A stretch of DNA of 64,000 nucleotides from Candidatus Methylomirabilota bacterium (lineage in GTDB: Bacteria > Methylomirabilota > Methylomirabilia > Methylomirabilales > Methylomirabilaceae), in the NCBI GenBank assembly GCA_003104975.1, contig PQAM01000008.1, positions 1 through 64,000 on the forward strand. The letters are read 5' to 3'. Below the pieces are notes generated by a model. That model was not told the DNA's origin, made no database searches, and was given only the letters and a program-made list of their open reading frames with translations. The translations under genes were made by a program, and so were the position numbers. Shown piece by piece: positions 46,415-53,999 of this stretch (the stretch's first letter is position 1; every line of letters begins with the position of its first letter).

Positions 46415-47446
46415 TTACAAACCTGGGAAGAGGGTCATGGTGCGATCCTCAAGTTCGGCCAGACGCTCTTGGTTGATCGGCAGCGCCTTGAACCCCGAGA
46501 GGGGTCTGACCGCACCGGGATCGACGCCTGGCAAAAGCGGGATCTCGAAGGCGTGGCGAACCAGGAGATCCTGAGCCGGTTTACTCAACAGAAAATCGAC
46601 GAAACGCTTGGCCTGATCGAGATTTTTCGCGCCCTTCACAATGGCCACGGCATTCGGGTTGACCAGGATACCCATCCCTCGCGGCCCCTGATCCGGATAG
46701 ACGACCCCGACCGGCAGGTTGGCCTGGACCGCCAAATGGTAGTTGGGTGAGTTGGTCAACCCCACGGCAAACTCTCCGCTCCCAACGCCGCGCCAGACAT
46801 CGGAGTTGTCCGGGAGCACCTTCAGACCGTTGGCCATCAGCCTGTCGATATAGGCCTTGGCCTTCGCTTCGCCCATGACCTGGACCAGGGCGCTCAACCA
46901 GGAAAGGGTGGTCCGTTCGCGTGTTCCGGCTATGGCGATCTTCCCCTTCCATTTGGCGTCGGCGAGATCCAGAATGGAGTTCGGGATATCGCCGCCCTTG
47001 ACAAGATTCTTATTGTAAATGATGACCCGAGCGCGACCGGAGATGCCGGTCCACAATCCACGGGAGCTCTTGTGCTCGGCCGGCATCGCCCGGGCGCCGG
47101 GCGATGCATAGGGCTCCAGGACCTCTTGCCTCGCCAGAATCTCGCAGACGCCCGCCTCGGTGGCGATGAAGATATCGGCCTGCGGCCGCCCTCGCTCCTG
47201 CAGGATCGCGTTTGCGAGGCCGGAGGTCTTCCCGATCTTGAGCGCGACCTTGATGCCGGTCTCGCGCTCAAAGAGCTCCACAACCGGTTTGATGGCGCTC
47301 TCCTTGCGGCCGGAGTAGACGACCAACTCGGCGGCTGACGCGGACGCGTCGACATACGCCGGCAACAATGCCGCGAACAGAAGGACCCAGCGGGGCAGCG
47401 ACCGCACGAACCTGTACACGGATATCGACTTTCCGACTTGTGTCAT
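46415..47446 (-). CDS. fbpA: Periplasmic iron-binding-protein-like ABC substrate receptor
   Basis: A 343-residue periplasmic binding protein with a signal peptide (LPRWVLLFAALLPAYVDASASA) and the FbpA pattern ELVVYSGRKESAIKPVVELF, DIFIATEAG, SDVWRGVGSGEFAVGLTNSPNYH, LVNPNAVAIVKGAKN. Ferric-binding FbpA proteins usually have two adjacent Tyr ligands near the NxYY site; here the place reads NYH, with a single Tyr. Iron(III) remains the likeliest ligand given fbpB/fbpC and fur nearby, but the change makes it less certain. Confidence 0.85.
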   Translation of the reverse strand: MTQVGKSISVYRFVRSLPRWVLLFAALLPAYVDASASAAELVVYSGRKESAIKPVVELFERETGIKVALKIGKTSGLANAILQERGRPQADIFIATEAGVCEILARQEVLEPYASPGARAMPAEHKSSRGLWTGISGRARVIIYNKNLVKGGDIPNSILDLADAKWKGKIAIAGTRERTTLSWLSALVQVMGEAKAKAYIDRLMANGLKVLPDNSDVWRGVGSGEFAVGLTNSPNYHLAVQANLPVGVVYPDQGPRGMGILVNPNAVAIVKGAKNLDQAKRFVDFLLSKPAQDLLVRHAFEIPLLPGVDPGAVRPLSGFKALPINQERLAELEDRTMTLFPGL

Positions 47447-47511
47447 TGCGCCTTACCCTCCAAAGCGTGTCACAACCCAAGCGGCCGTTCTCATATGGCA
47501 CCGCCCCCCGT

Positions 47512-48180
47512 TTACTGAAATCGCGCCGTCGCGATCGCCTCCAGACTCTCTTCCTTATGCATCCGCTCATCGTAGGCGATTTGACGCAATAGATCCGCCA
47601 TGCTCTCAAAGGAGCCATAGTCCTCCTCAAAGAGGCTTTTGAAACCCTCCCACTCGAGTTCGGGGTTTTCCGCGACAAACTCCATATACTCATGCTCGGC
47701 ATGGTCCTCGAATTGGGCGTTCAACAGGTAGCTCCACGACGGCTTGATGGCGTAGAGCAACCAGCAGGTCTGGTAGTAGATGAAGGCGATCACCTGGGGC
47801 AGAACGCGATGCAGCACAAAATTCTCGTTGATGCCGCGGGCATGGGTGAGTTCCTCCAGGATGAGCAGATGCCACATCTCATTGTCCTGGGCCTCCCGGG
47901 CCTCTTTGACCCGGTCGAAGACCCGGCGCGCAAACTCGCGATCGGCGTACATGTGGGTGATGGCGACATAGGCCACGTTTTCCCACGACTGATACGGGAC
48001 GCGGGCGATCAGCTCCAGCACCTTGAATTTGCTCAACGTCTTTTCACGCCCATACACCAGGTCCATCGTCTTGAAAAGGAGACGGGCGATCAGGCCGTAC
48101 GGCATCCTGGGCGAGTCGAGAACGACGGACTGCGCGTGGCGGCGCTGTTCAGGGGTCAACATCTGTAGTTTCGAAGCCAT
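47512..48180 (-). CDS. Alternative-oxidase-like diiron carboxylate protein
   Basis: A 222-residue protein with the alternative oxidase (AOX) order of motifs: LELIARVP (E56, like LETxAAVP), NEMWHLLILEEL (E101, H104, like NERMH), FEDHAEHEY (E158, like LEEEAxHxY) and YDERMHKEE (E205, H208, like ADExxH). All six diiron ligands are thus present, and helices between them (IAFIYYQTCWLLYAI) match the membrane-surface helices. AOX oxidises ubiquinol and reduces oxygen to water without pumping protons. ATG 48180 follows GGAGG; a longer frame to 48210 is possible. A decayed partial copy lies at 20050-20094. Confidence 0.72.
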   Translation of the reverse strand: MASKLQMLTPEQRRHAQSVVLDSPRMPYGLIARLLFKTMDLVYGREKTLSKFKVLELIARVPYQSWENVAYVAITHMYADREFARRVFDRVKEAREAQDNEMWHLLILEELTHARGINENFVLHRVLPQVIAFIYYQTCWLLYAIKPSWSYLLNAQFEDHAEHEYMEFVAENPELEWEGFKSLFEEDYGSFESMADLLRQIAYDERMHKEESLEAIATARFQ

Positions 48181-48253
48181 GGCACAACCTCCACAGCATG
48201 ACAAAGACATTCATTTTCAATTGGATCGCACAAGAGTACGCTTCCCGGGAGCC

Positions 48254-48730
48254 CTAGCCACCCCCGAGCGCATGCATCCCTGGGGCTCGACCGGCGTGTG
48301 CACTACAGTCCCGACACAGACCGTACAACTCCAGTTTATGGTACTGAATATGAAACCCGAGCCTGCGAACGACCTGTTCCTGTAACGCCTCGATTTCAAC
48401 GTTTGCAAACTCGGTGATCTTGCCGCACTCGGTGCAGATGATGTGGTCGTGGTGGCGCTCGCTGGAGGCGTGTTCGAACAGCGCGCGCCCATCGCCGAAC
48501 TGCCGCTCGTGGGCGAGCCCGGCACCCTTCAGCAGCTTCAGCGTCCGATAGACGGTCACGAGCCCGATCCGCGGATGCCGACCCGCCACTCGGCGGTAGA
48601 GGCCCTCGGCACTGACGTGCGCGGCGGTGGCAAAGAAGGCCCGTGCGATCAACTCGCGCTGGCGGGTCGCCTTCAGCCCGGCCCGATGAAGATATTGCTG
48701 AAACTGGAGAAGTTTATCCTGCATAGTCAT
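48254..48730 (-). CDS. fur: Fur-family ferric uptake regulator
   Basis: A 158-residue Fur-family repressor: GLKATRQRELIARAF and VTVYRTLKLLKGAGL (winged helix), HHDHIICTECG (residues 93-103, metal and Cys site) and LYGLCRDC (C139, C142). It represses iron genes when Fe2+ is bound. A near-consensus Fur box lies just upstream (48738-48756), so it is probably autoregulated. Zur or PerR cannot be fully excluded, but the neighbours are iron genes. Confidence 0.92.
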   Translation of the reverse strand: MTMQDKLLQFQQYLHRAGLKATRQRELIARAFFATAAHVSAEGLYRRVAGRHPRIGLVTVYRTLKLLKGAGLAHERQFGDGRALFEHASSERHHDHIICTECGKITEFANVEIEALQEQVVRRLGFHIQYHKLELYGLCRDCSAHAGRAPGMHALGGG

Positions 48731-48737
48731 AGAAAGT

Positions 48738-48756
48738 GAAAACGATTATCAATATC
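48738..48756 (-). promoter_or_regulatory. Fur box upstream of fur
   Basis: Read on the minus strand the site is GATATTGATAATCGTTTTC, matching the 19-bp Fur box consensus GATAATGATAATCATTATC at 16 positions. It lies 8 bp upstream of the fur start codon at 48730. Confidence 0.8.
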
Positions 48757-48874
48757 GATAAGCGGCAACAGACTACCCGTTGGCCTGGGCCGTGTCAAGG
48801 AAAAAATGTACCTGCGGGGGTATAGTTGTCACCCCGAGGTATCACCCGCGACAGTGCGTCGGTCCCGGTACTCG

Positions 48875-49279
48875 CTACTGAAGCCAGTTCTCGACTCGGA
48901 GGTCGGCGATTCGAGAGAAATGACGGACGTTGCCGGTAACGACCGTAAGCCGGCGAACGAGGGCAATGGACGCGATGCGAAGATCGGGTTCCGATACCGA
49001 TGTGCCCCTGCGCTCCAGTTCTGCCCTGAGCTGTCCGTAGACGCGCGCTGCGGCCGCGTCAAACGCGAGGATGGTCACGTTCGGCCAGACCAGATGATCC
49101 AGTTTGTGGAGAAAATAGTCCGGGCGAGCGCTTCGATAGGCACCGTACATCAGCTCACCGACCGTGATCGCAGAGGTGAATTGATACTGAGGAGGAACAC
49201 CGGCCAATCTCCGCACCAGGGCGGGCGATGGCCGTTTCGTGAGAAGATTACTGATGGTGTCCGTGTCAAACAGGTACAC
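48875..49279 (-). CDS. vapC: PIN-domain toxin (VapC type)
   Basis: A 134-residue PIN-domain RNase: YLFDTDTISNLL (first Asp), SAITVGELMYGA (Glu), DLRIASIALVRRLTVVTGN (later Asp) and the end FSRIADLRVENWL. VapC toxins cut tRNA or rRNA. The gene follows its Phd-type antitoxin with a 1-bp overlap. All acidic residues of the active site appear intact. Confidence 0.93.
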   Translation of the reverse strand: MYLFDTDTISNLLTKRPSPALVRRLAGVPPQYQFTSAITVGELMYGAYRSARPDYFLHKLDHLVWPNVTILAFDAAAARVYGQLRAELERRGTSVSEPDLRIASIALVRRLTVVTGNVRHFSRIADLRVENWLQ

Positions 49280-49572
49280 TACGGCAGCTTCCTGACCCTC
49301 CGATCCTTTGCCTGCTCTCTGGCCCGGTACAGATCAGCGATGAGTGCCTCAAGTTGGGGGTAATCCTCCCAGGCAGCCAATGATGCCAGTAGGCCCTTCC
49401 CTTCCTCGCGCGCGCCGACCGTTTGCAGTGTCTCCAGGTCCGTGACGCCCACGAGGGCGGCCACAGCCTTTCCCCGCCGCTGGATAACGAACCGCTCGCC
49501 CTTGAGCGCGACGCGGCTCATCAAGTCCGAAAAGTCCCGTTTCGCCTCGGCAACGCTGACCGTCTTGGCCAT
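49279..49572 (-). CDS. Phd/YefM-type antitoxin
   Basis: A 97-residue protein with the Phd/YefM fold signature: VSVAEAKRDFSDLMSRV, then ERFVIQRRGKAVAALV. The C-terminal helical part (EALIADLYRAREQAKDRR) would bind and block the VapC toxin, whose gene overlaps its stop. The pair is likely autoregulated by the antitoxin. Confidence 0.92.
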   Translation of the reverse strand: MAKTVSVAEAKRDFSDLMSRVALKGERFVIQRRGKAVAALVGVTDLETLQTVGAREEGKGLLASLAAWEDYPQLEALIADLYRAREQAKDRRVRKLP

Positions 49573-49893
49573 GACCTACCTCACGCCATAATGACAATAT
49601 GACACAACAACAACATAATTCGGTATCTTATAAGTGTAAAGCAAAATCCCCAACCCGAACAAAGTAGATCGTAGTACTGAGTCCGACGCTTGGAGCGTGA
49701 AGAGCAGTCTGGCCTGCGATCCTTGGGGCGCTGTTGGCTGCACCCTCCTCCGGTTCCGGCAGGGCGCACAAAAGCCTGCAAGACAATTCCCGTCCGACGC
49801 CGGTTTAGGGCCGGTAACCGGCTAAGGTTACCAGCCCTTCGAACGAACCGGCCGCGCTTGGCGGGAGGGTCAATGCGTCTTAATGCCTGCGCA
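49573..49893. other. Intergenic region with nested hairpins
   Basis: A 321-bp gap between the Phd/PIN pair and the Kelch gene. A/T-rich DNA near 49590-49650 probably holds the antitoxin promoter. Nested hairpins lie near 49805-49840: GCCGG-TAA-CCGGC and the overlapping GGTAACC-GGCTAA-GGTTACC, which exclude each other. They sit downstream of the Kelch stop and may terminate it, although no T-run follows. I cannot match this to a known riboswitch. Confidence 0.5.
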
Positions 49894-51486
49894 TCAGTTG
49901 CCACGGCCGTGCGGGACATTGACCGTTACTACCTGGCTGCTGCTGTTGCCGGATTCATCCGTGCACTGGATCTCCAGCGTGTATACCCGCCCGTTGCTCC
50001 CGCCGGAACGTTCGGCGCGCAGTTGTACGGTCAAATCGCCGGTGATGACAATTTCAGGGCCGGTCGTCCCGTCACCTATGCCGTTGTCCGGCTCGCTGCT
50101 GGTGGCGGAGATGATCTTACAATGGGAGGAGGAGTCACATAGGTCGGAGGCAGAGACCGATACCGTCACCGGTACCATCCTGTGGTTCGGTGGCCAGAGT
50201 ACGCTCGGGCTTGCCGCGGCGTTACTGATAACCGGTGGAGCGGTATCCACGACTTGTACGCTGAGCGTATCCGCGTCACTCGCCGACGAGGGATCCGTGA
50301 CGGTTAACATCACCTCATGGTCGCCAAGCGGCAGTAATACAGTCGGGGTAGCTCCAGAAGCGGAGCCGAAGGAGTTCGTCCAGAGGTAGGTGAGCGGGTC
50401 ACCATCCGGGTCCTCCGATCCCGTACCGTCGAGTGTCACAGCAGTGCCTCCTGGCGCTGTGCACTCAACCGTCTGATCGGGCCCGGCATCGGCGACCGGA
50501 GGCTGGTTGTCTGGCGGGGCGGTATCGGTGATTGGCACATACACCTCTGTTGCAGCGGAGAATCCATTCGCTGTTGATCCGGCAATCACATACAGCTTCC
50601 CCCCCGTTGTTGTTGTACCGATGTTGAGACCGGCGCGAGGGGTGGGAATGGACGCTCGCACGGTCCAGTTATCCGCCTGCGGGTCGTACTCCCAGACATC
50701 AGGCGCAACATCGTTCCCAACAGCATTGATACCGGAGACGGCATACAACTTGTCATCGATAACCCCGACGCCGATCTGATTGCGTGCGGACGGCAGCGGC
50801 GCGGCGAAGCTCCAGATATCGGATGCCGGGTCGTAAACCTGAACCTCGGCCTTTGAGGCACAGCAAACCTGCAGACCTCCGACGACATATAGCCTGTTAC
50901 CGAGCACGGCAAAGCCGGCAGTACGCCGCGCTAGAAGCAGGGATGCCTTTTGTGTCCATACGTTCTGCACTGGATCATACGCGTAGACGAGATTGAGCGG
51001 GTTGCCGCCTGAATCGCCGCCGGCTACATACAAGATGCCGCTGATCACGCCGGCGGCCATGGAGTTGCGGAGCGGGCCTGGAAGCGGCGCGCCTGAGGAC
51101 CAGTCGTCGATGTTGGGATCATAGATCTCGAGAGCAGGGGTATTGCTGTTCGGCCCGTTCACGCCGCCTACGATGTAGAGCCGCCCGTTGATGACACCTG
51201 CTGTCGCCCCGCTTCGCGGAGTCGGTATCGGTGCTCTCATGCTCCACGTGTCGGTCGCCGTATCATACACCTCATGGGTATGGGAACCTTCTTGATTTGG
51301 TATATTGCCGCCGATTGCATGGATGTTGCCGCCGATGGCGCCGACGACCGCACCGGCCGTTGGCGTCGGTTTGGGCGCCTTTTGCTCCCAGACATCGCCG
51401 ATGGCCGCCGCGGGCAGTGGACTCACTGTCAGGAAGAGAACACTCAGCATTGAGGCAACAGGCCCAATAATAAACAGACGCTTCAT
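49894..51486 (-). CDS. Secreted Kelch-repeat protein with a PKD-like domain
   Basis: A signal peptide (MKRLFIIGPVASMLSVLFLTVSPLPAAA) is followed by about six Kelch blades with the pattern AxGxINGxLYxxGG and YDPxxDxWxxxAPLP (a beta-propeller). A PKD/Big-like region comes next (ADAGPDQTVECTAPGGTAVT, then DPDGDPLTYLW), and then an HYR-like tail (CTDESGNSSSQVV). ATG 51486 is preferred because it starts the signal peptide; a longer frame from 51570 would place it internally. The protein is probably extracellular or surface bound and may bind sugars or proteins. No enzymatic residues are evident. Confidence 0.85.
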   Translation of the reverse strand: MKRLFIIGPVASMLSVLFLTVSPLPAAAIGDVWEQKAPKPTPTAGAVVGAIGGNIHAIGGNIPNQEGSHTHEVYDTATDTWSMRAPIPTPRSGATAGVINGRLYIVGGVNGPNSNTPALEIYDPNIDDWSSGAPLPGPLRNSMAAGVISGILYVAGGDSGGNPLNLVYAYDPVQNVWTQKASLLLARRTAGFAVLGNRLYVVGGLQVCCASKAEVQVYDPASDIWSFAAPLPSARNQIGVGVIDDKLYAVSGINAVGNDVAPDVWEYDPQADNWTVRASIPTPRAGLNIGTTTTGGKLYVIAGSTANGFSAATEVYVPITDTAPPDNQPPVADAGPDQTVECTAPGGTAVTLDGTGSEDPDGDPLTYLWTNSFGSASGATPTVLLPLGDHEVMLTVTDPSSASDADTLSVQVVDTAPPVISNAAASPSVLWPPNHRMVPVTVSVSASDLCDSSSHCKIISATSSEPDNGIGDGTTGPEIVITGDLTVQLRAERSGGSNGRVYTLEIQCTDESGNSSSQVVTVNVPHGRGN

Positions 51487-51795
51487 TTTTATCTTCTCTC
51501 TGCTCCGTTCCTTCCACTCAATTAGGCCAACAGCGGGCATTCGCAGGAGACGTGATGCTGTGCCTTTCATGGGCTCCTCCTCTTAGATGTTTTATTGAAT
51601 TCAGCGGCGTTCCATTGATCCTGAGACTGCACGTTCACTCTGGGCTGGTGAAGGTCACCTGATACGCGACCCTTATATCCGGTGACCTTATGTGTCGGGC
51701 ACCAATATGGGATCTCGAATCACCAATTGCAGTCCCTTGGCACATAAGGTGCCGGATAACTATCGTTTTACCTAGCGCTCGTTGGCATTTCACGC

Positions 51796-51822
51796 TTGAC
51801 AGTAAGATTCAGCCGGTATAAT
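51796..51822 (+). promoter_or_regulatory. Sigma-70 promoter for the LuxR gene
   Basis: TTGACA at 51796-51801 and TATAAT at 51817-51822, both perfect hexamers, with a 15-bp spacer, two shorter than optimal. Such a spacer could make the promoter depend on an activator. Confidence 0.65.
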
Positions 51823-51824
51823 GA

Positions 51825-51846
51825 CAATACGGAAAATTCCGTATTG
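51825..51846. promoter_or_regulatory. Palindromic operator-like site
   Basis: Arms CAATACGGAA and TTCCGTATTG around AA, an exact 10-bp inverted repeat. It overlaps the expected transcription start, 25 bp before the LuxR ATG. It is a natural autoregulation site for a dimeric regulator. Confidence 0.7.
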
Positions 51847-51871
51847 CTTCCCTATCTCTTAGGAAGAGGAG

Positions 51872-52972
51872 ATGAAGCGACTCACCTCACCGCAACTCCG
51901 GAAGCTGCTGACATTCCTCGAAGGCCTGGCGGCTATACCGGACCAGGAGGCCTTCGTTCGATATTTGCTTGCCGCGGCTCCAGGCTTGATCCCCTGCGAG
52001 ATGCTCACGTACAACGAGATGATCCCCTCGCAACGGATTTCACGAAACTGGGTGGTTCCCCAGGAGGTCCACCCCCCAGAAACAGACGCCATCTGGGCTC
52101 AGCACATGCACGAGCACCCTACTTTGATGTATTACGCAAAGACAAGAGAAGGGCAGGCTCGTACGATTTCCGACTTCCTGAGCCAATCCCAGTTGCATCG
52201 TCTGGGCTTGTACAATGAGCTTTACCGGGGTTGGCATGTAGAAGACGTTCTTACGGCGGTCTGCCATGTCTCAATCACCGCACCCACCATCGTGGTCGGA
52301 GTGGGTTTTTACCGGAATCGCCGAACCTTTTCTGAGCGCGATCGACTCCTTCTCAACCTGCTGCGGCCCCATCTGGTCCAGACCTATGCGCGCATACAGG
52401 CTCACACACACTTTCGGGAGGAGTTAGTCCGTGCTAAGCAGGCTCTTGATACGCTGGAGCAGGGGGTTATTGTCCTTGCACGCGACGGGTCTGTGCGCGA
52501 GATAACCCTACGAGCACGACAACTCCTAAGGGCGTATTGGGGAGCAGCTCCAGAACATGAGGGACACCTTCCCCCTGAGCTGCAGGAATGGATAGGCCGT
52601 CAACAAGGGCCGGCGCCTCTTGCGGAGCCCGATGGGTCGCCCATTCCGCCCATGCCCTTCATCGTAGAGCGCGAGACGGCGCGTCTGGTAGTCAGACTGG
52701 TGAGGTTCGGTACCGAAGATCACTTGCTGGTTCTCGAAGAGCAGCCGACGGTACTCGTGCCGTCTTTCTTCGGTTCCCTGGGGCTGACAGCTCGAGAGTC
52801 AGAAGTATTGCTCTGGGTGACCCGCGGCAAGACTGATGCTGAGATCGCCACCATCCTGGGCGTCAGTCCCAAAACAGTCGGCAAACACCTGGAGCGGATC
52901 TACCAGAAGCTGGGTGCTGAGAATCGGACGGCTGCCGCTATGTGTGCTCTCACCGCCATCCGTCCCCGCTAG
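51872..52972 (+). CDS. LuxR-family transcription regulator
   Basis: A 366-residue protein whose C-terminal 65 residues are a LuxR/GerE helix-turn-helix (LTARESEVLLWVTRGKTDAE, IATILGVSPKTVGKHLERIY, QKLGAENRTAA). The N-terminal 190 residues form a sensor region of unknown ligand (LRKLLTFLEGLAAIPDQEAF, later TAPTIVVGVGFYRNRRTFSE), followed by a PAS-like middle. There is no receiver domain and no adjacent histidine kinase or luxI. AGAGGAG precedes the ATG. It sits divergent to the Kelch gene, a plausible target. Confidence 0.9.
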   Translation: MKRLTSPQLRKLLTFLEGLAAIPDQEAFVRYLLAAAPGLIPCEMLTYNEMIPSQRISRNWVVPQEVHPPETDAIWAQHMHEHPTLMYYAKTREGQARTISDFLSQSQLHRLGLYNELYRGWHVEDVLTAVCHVSITAPTIVVGVGFYRNRRTFSERDRLLLNLLRPHLVQTYARIQAHTHFREELVRAKQALDTLEQGVIVLARDGSVREITLRARQLLRAYWGAAPEHEGHLPPELQEWIGRQQGPAPLAEPDGSPIPPMPFIVERETARLVVRLVRFGTEDHLLVLEEQPTVLVPSFFGSLGLTARESEVLLWVTRGKTDAEIATILGVSPKTVGKHLERIYQKLGAENRTAAAMCALTAIRPR

Positions 52973-53002
52973 CGTAGTGAATCTAACGCTTCTTTACATT
53001 CA

Positions 53003-53080
53003 CGTTCACCCTGAGCGTGTCGAAGGGTGAAGTATTGCAATAGGTTCCGTTCATGGGTTCGACAAGCTCACCACGAACGG
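53003..53080 (-). repeat. Dispersed repeat family C, copy 2
   Basis: The reverse complement of 4751-4829, including both palindromes and the spacer, with a handful of changes. It begins 30 bp after the LuxR stop and may terminate that gene. Confidence 0.85.
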
Positions 53081-53141
53081 ATTGTAAAGGGATTGCCGGC
53101 GCACTACTACACTAATACAAACGCGGAAAGTCAATTTACAC

Positions 53142-53241
53142 ACCCCTCACCCTCACCCTCTCCCACAAGGGGAGAGGGGACTATAAGAATTCTCCCCTCC
53201 CCGGGTACCCCCTGGGTGCGGAGGGGATTAAGGGGAGGGTG
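53142..53241. repeat. G/C-rich palindromic repeat (family D)
   Basis: ACCCCTCACCCTCACCCTCT then AAGGGGAGAGGGG, followed by CTCCCCTCC...GGAGGGG pairs. It matches the style of the elements at 26671-26772 and 62790-62832. Confidence 0.7.
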
Positions 53242-53301
53242 GAGATGTTAGATTTATTTAATGCGTGAGGCTTAGTGCTTAATTGCAATAATACCCGTAC
53301 C

Positions 53302-53395
53302 GTCATTCCCGCAGTCCTTAAGCGGGAATCCATTGATTTTACTGGATACCCGCTCCCCGCTTGAAGCCTGCGGGGACAAGCTTCGCGGGTATGAC
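53302..53395 (+). repeat. Variant of dispersed repeat family B
   Basis: GTCATTCCCGC...GCGGGTATGAC ends as in family B, with a different inner sequence (TTAAGCGGGAATCCATTG). It is probably an older or distinct subfamily. Confidence 0.6.
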
Positions 53396-53427
53396 GGATT
53401 ATGTGCGCTAACTTTCACAACGAAGCA

Positions 53428-53733
53428 CTAGCGTTGCCGGATGAGCCGCGCCAGGACTTCGTAGAAGCGTTCCCGGCTCTTCACCAGGACAATCTCAACC
53501 TGTCGCTTATCCTCTCGGATACGGTAGGCAATCCGATACTCCACTTTGCGAAAGTGGAAGTGATGAGAACGGAGATCTTGGAAGGGAGAATGGAGCGATG
53601 AAGCAGTATACGGCGATCGGGCAACCTTCCGGGCTTCTGCTTTGATCTGTTCCTGAAGGGCGGGATCGAATTTCTTGTAAAGTCGGTGAGCAGAGGGGGC
53701 AAGGACTATGGCAAACGGCTCACCACTTCTCAA
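53428..53733 (-). CDS. RelE/StbE-type toxin
   Basis: A 101-residue RelE-superfamily mRNA interferase-type protein: FAIVLAPSAHRLYKKFDPAL, then FRKVEYRIAYRIREDKRQVEIVLVKSRERFYE. The R-x-AYR core and the final region with basic and Tyr residues are typical. Its start overlaps the stop of the upstream small gene by 14 bp, so the two form a coupled toxin-antitoxin pair. Confidence 0.85.
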   Translation of the reverse strand: MRSGEPFAIVLAPSAHRLYKKFDPALQEQIKAEARKVARSPYTASSLHSPFQDLRSHHFHFRKVEYRIAYRIREDKRQVEIVLVKSRERFYEVLARLIRQR

Positions 53734-53914
53734 GAGGGATGCCCTCGCCCCGATCCAACTCTTTCAGGGCGCGCCGAATGGTTGCCCGCGCCTGGGGATC
53801 AAGGAGCAGTTCCAGAGTCTCGAGCTCTAGGGGAGTCAGTCCCCTCAGGATAGAGGCCAAGCGCTCCAGATGGACGAGCCCGCCATGCTCCAGAGCCTTC
53901 AGCGTCTTGGACAT
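53720..53914 (-). CDS. Putative antitoxin of the RelE-type toxin
   Basis: A 64-residue acidic, helical protein: KALEHGGLVHLERLASILRG, LTPLELETLELLLDPQARAT, then IRRALKELDRGEGIPLEKW. I see no RHH, Phd or HTH motif, so it is an unusual antitoxin. ATG 53914 has GGAGGAAC upstream; an extended frame to 53950 is unlikely. The antitoxin role comes from its position before the RelE toxin. Confidence 0.7.
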   Translation of the reverse strand: MSKTLKALEHGGLVHLERLASILRGLTPLELETLELLLDPQARATIRRALKELDRGEGIPLEKW

Positions 53915-53999
53915 CGAGGTTCCTCCTTCGACCGGATTATAGGCCAACACAAAGATCCCGTCAAAGGGAAGATCAGGATGAATCGTATCGCAGCCGCGT

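Larger units (their letters stand above)
51487..51871. other. Divergent intergenic region between Kelch and LuxR genes
   Basis: A 385-bp divergent control region. Besides the promoter and palindrome listed separately, it contains GGTCACC...GGTGACC (about 51654-51690) and GGCAC-ATAA-GGTGCC (about 51740-51753), two further inverted repeats. The Kelch gene promoter is not obvious. Confidence 0.6.
52973..53427. other. Repeat-filled intergenic region
   Basis: A 455-bp gap made almost wholly of repeats: family C copy 2 (53003-53080), family D (53142-53241) and a family B-related copy (53302-53395). No gene or RNA is evident. Confidence 0.75.

Noticed and set aside
48206-48224. Second Fur box upstream of the alternative-oxidase-like gene
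   Set aside because: It matches the consensus at only about 11 of 19 positions, too weak to list as a site.
49770-49850. Cyclic-di-GMP (GEMM) riboswitch
   Set aside because: A few GEMM-like words appear, but the conserved order of the two helices and the GCAAAGCC core is absent.
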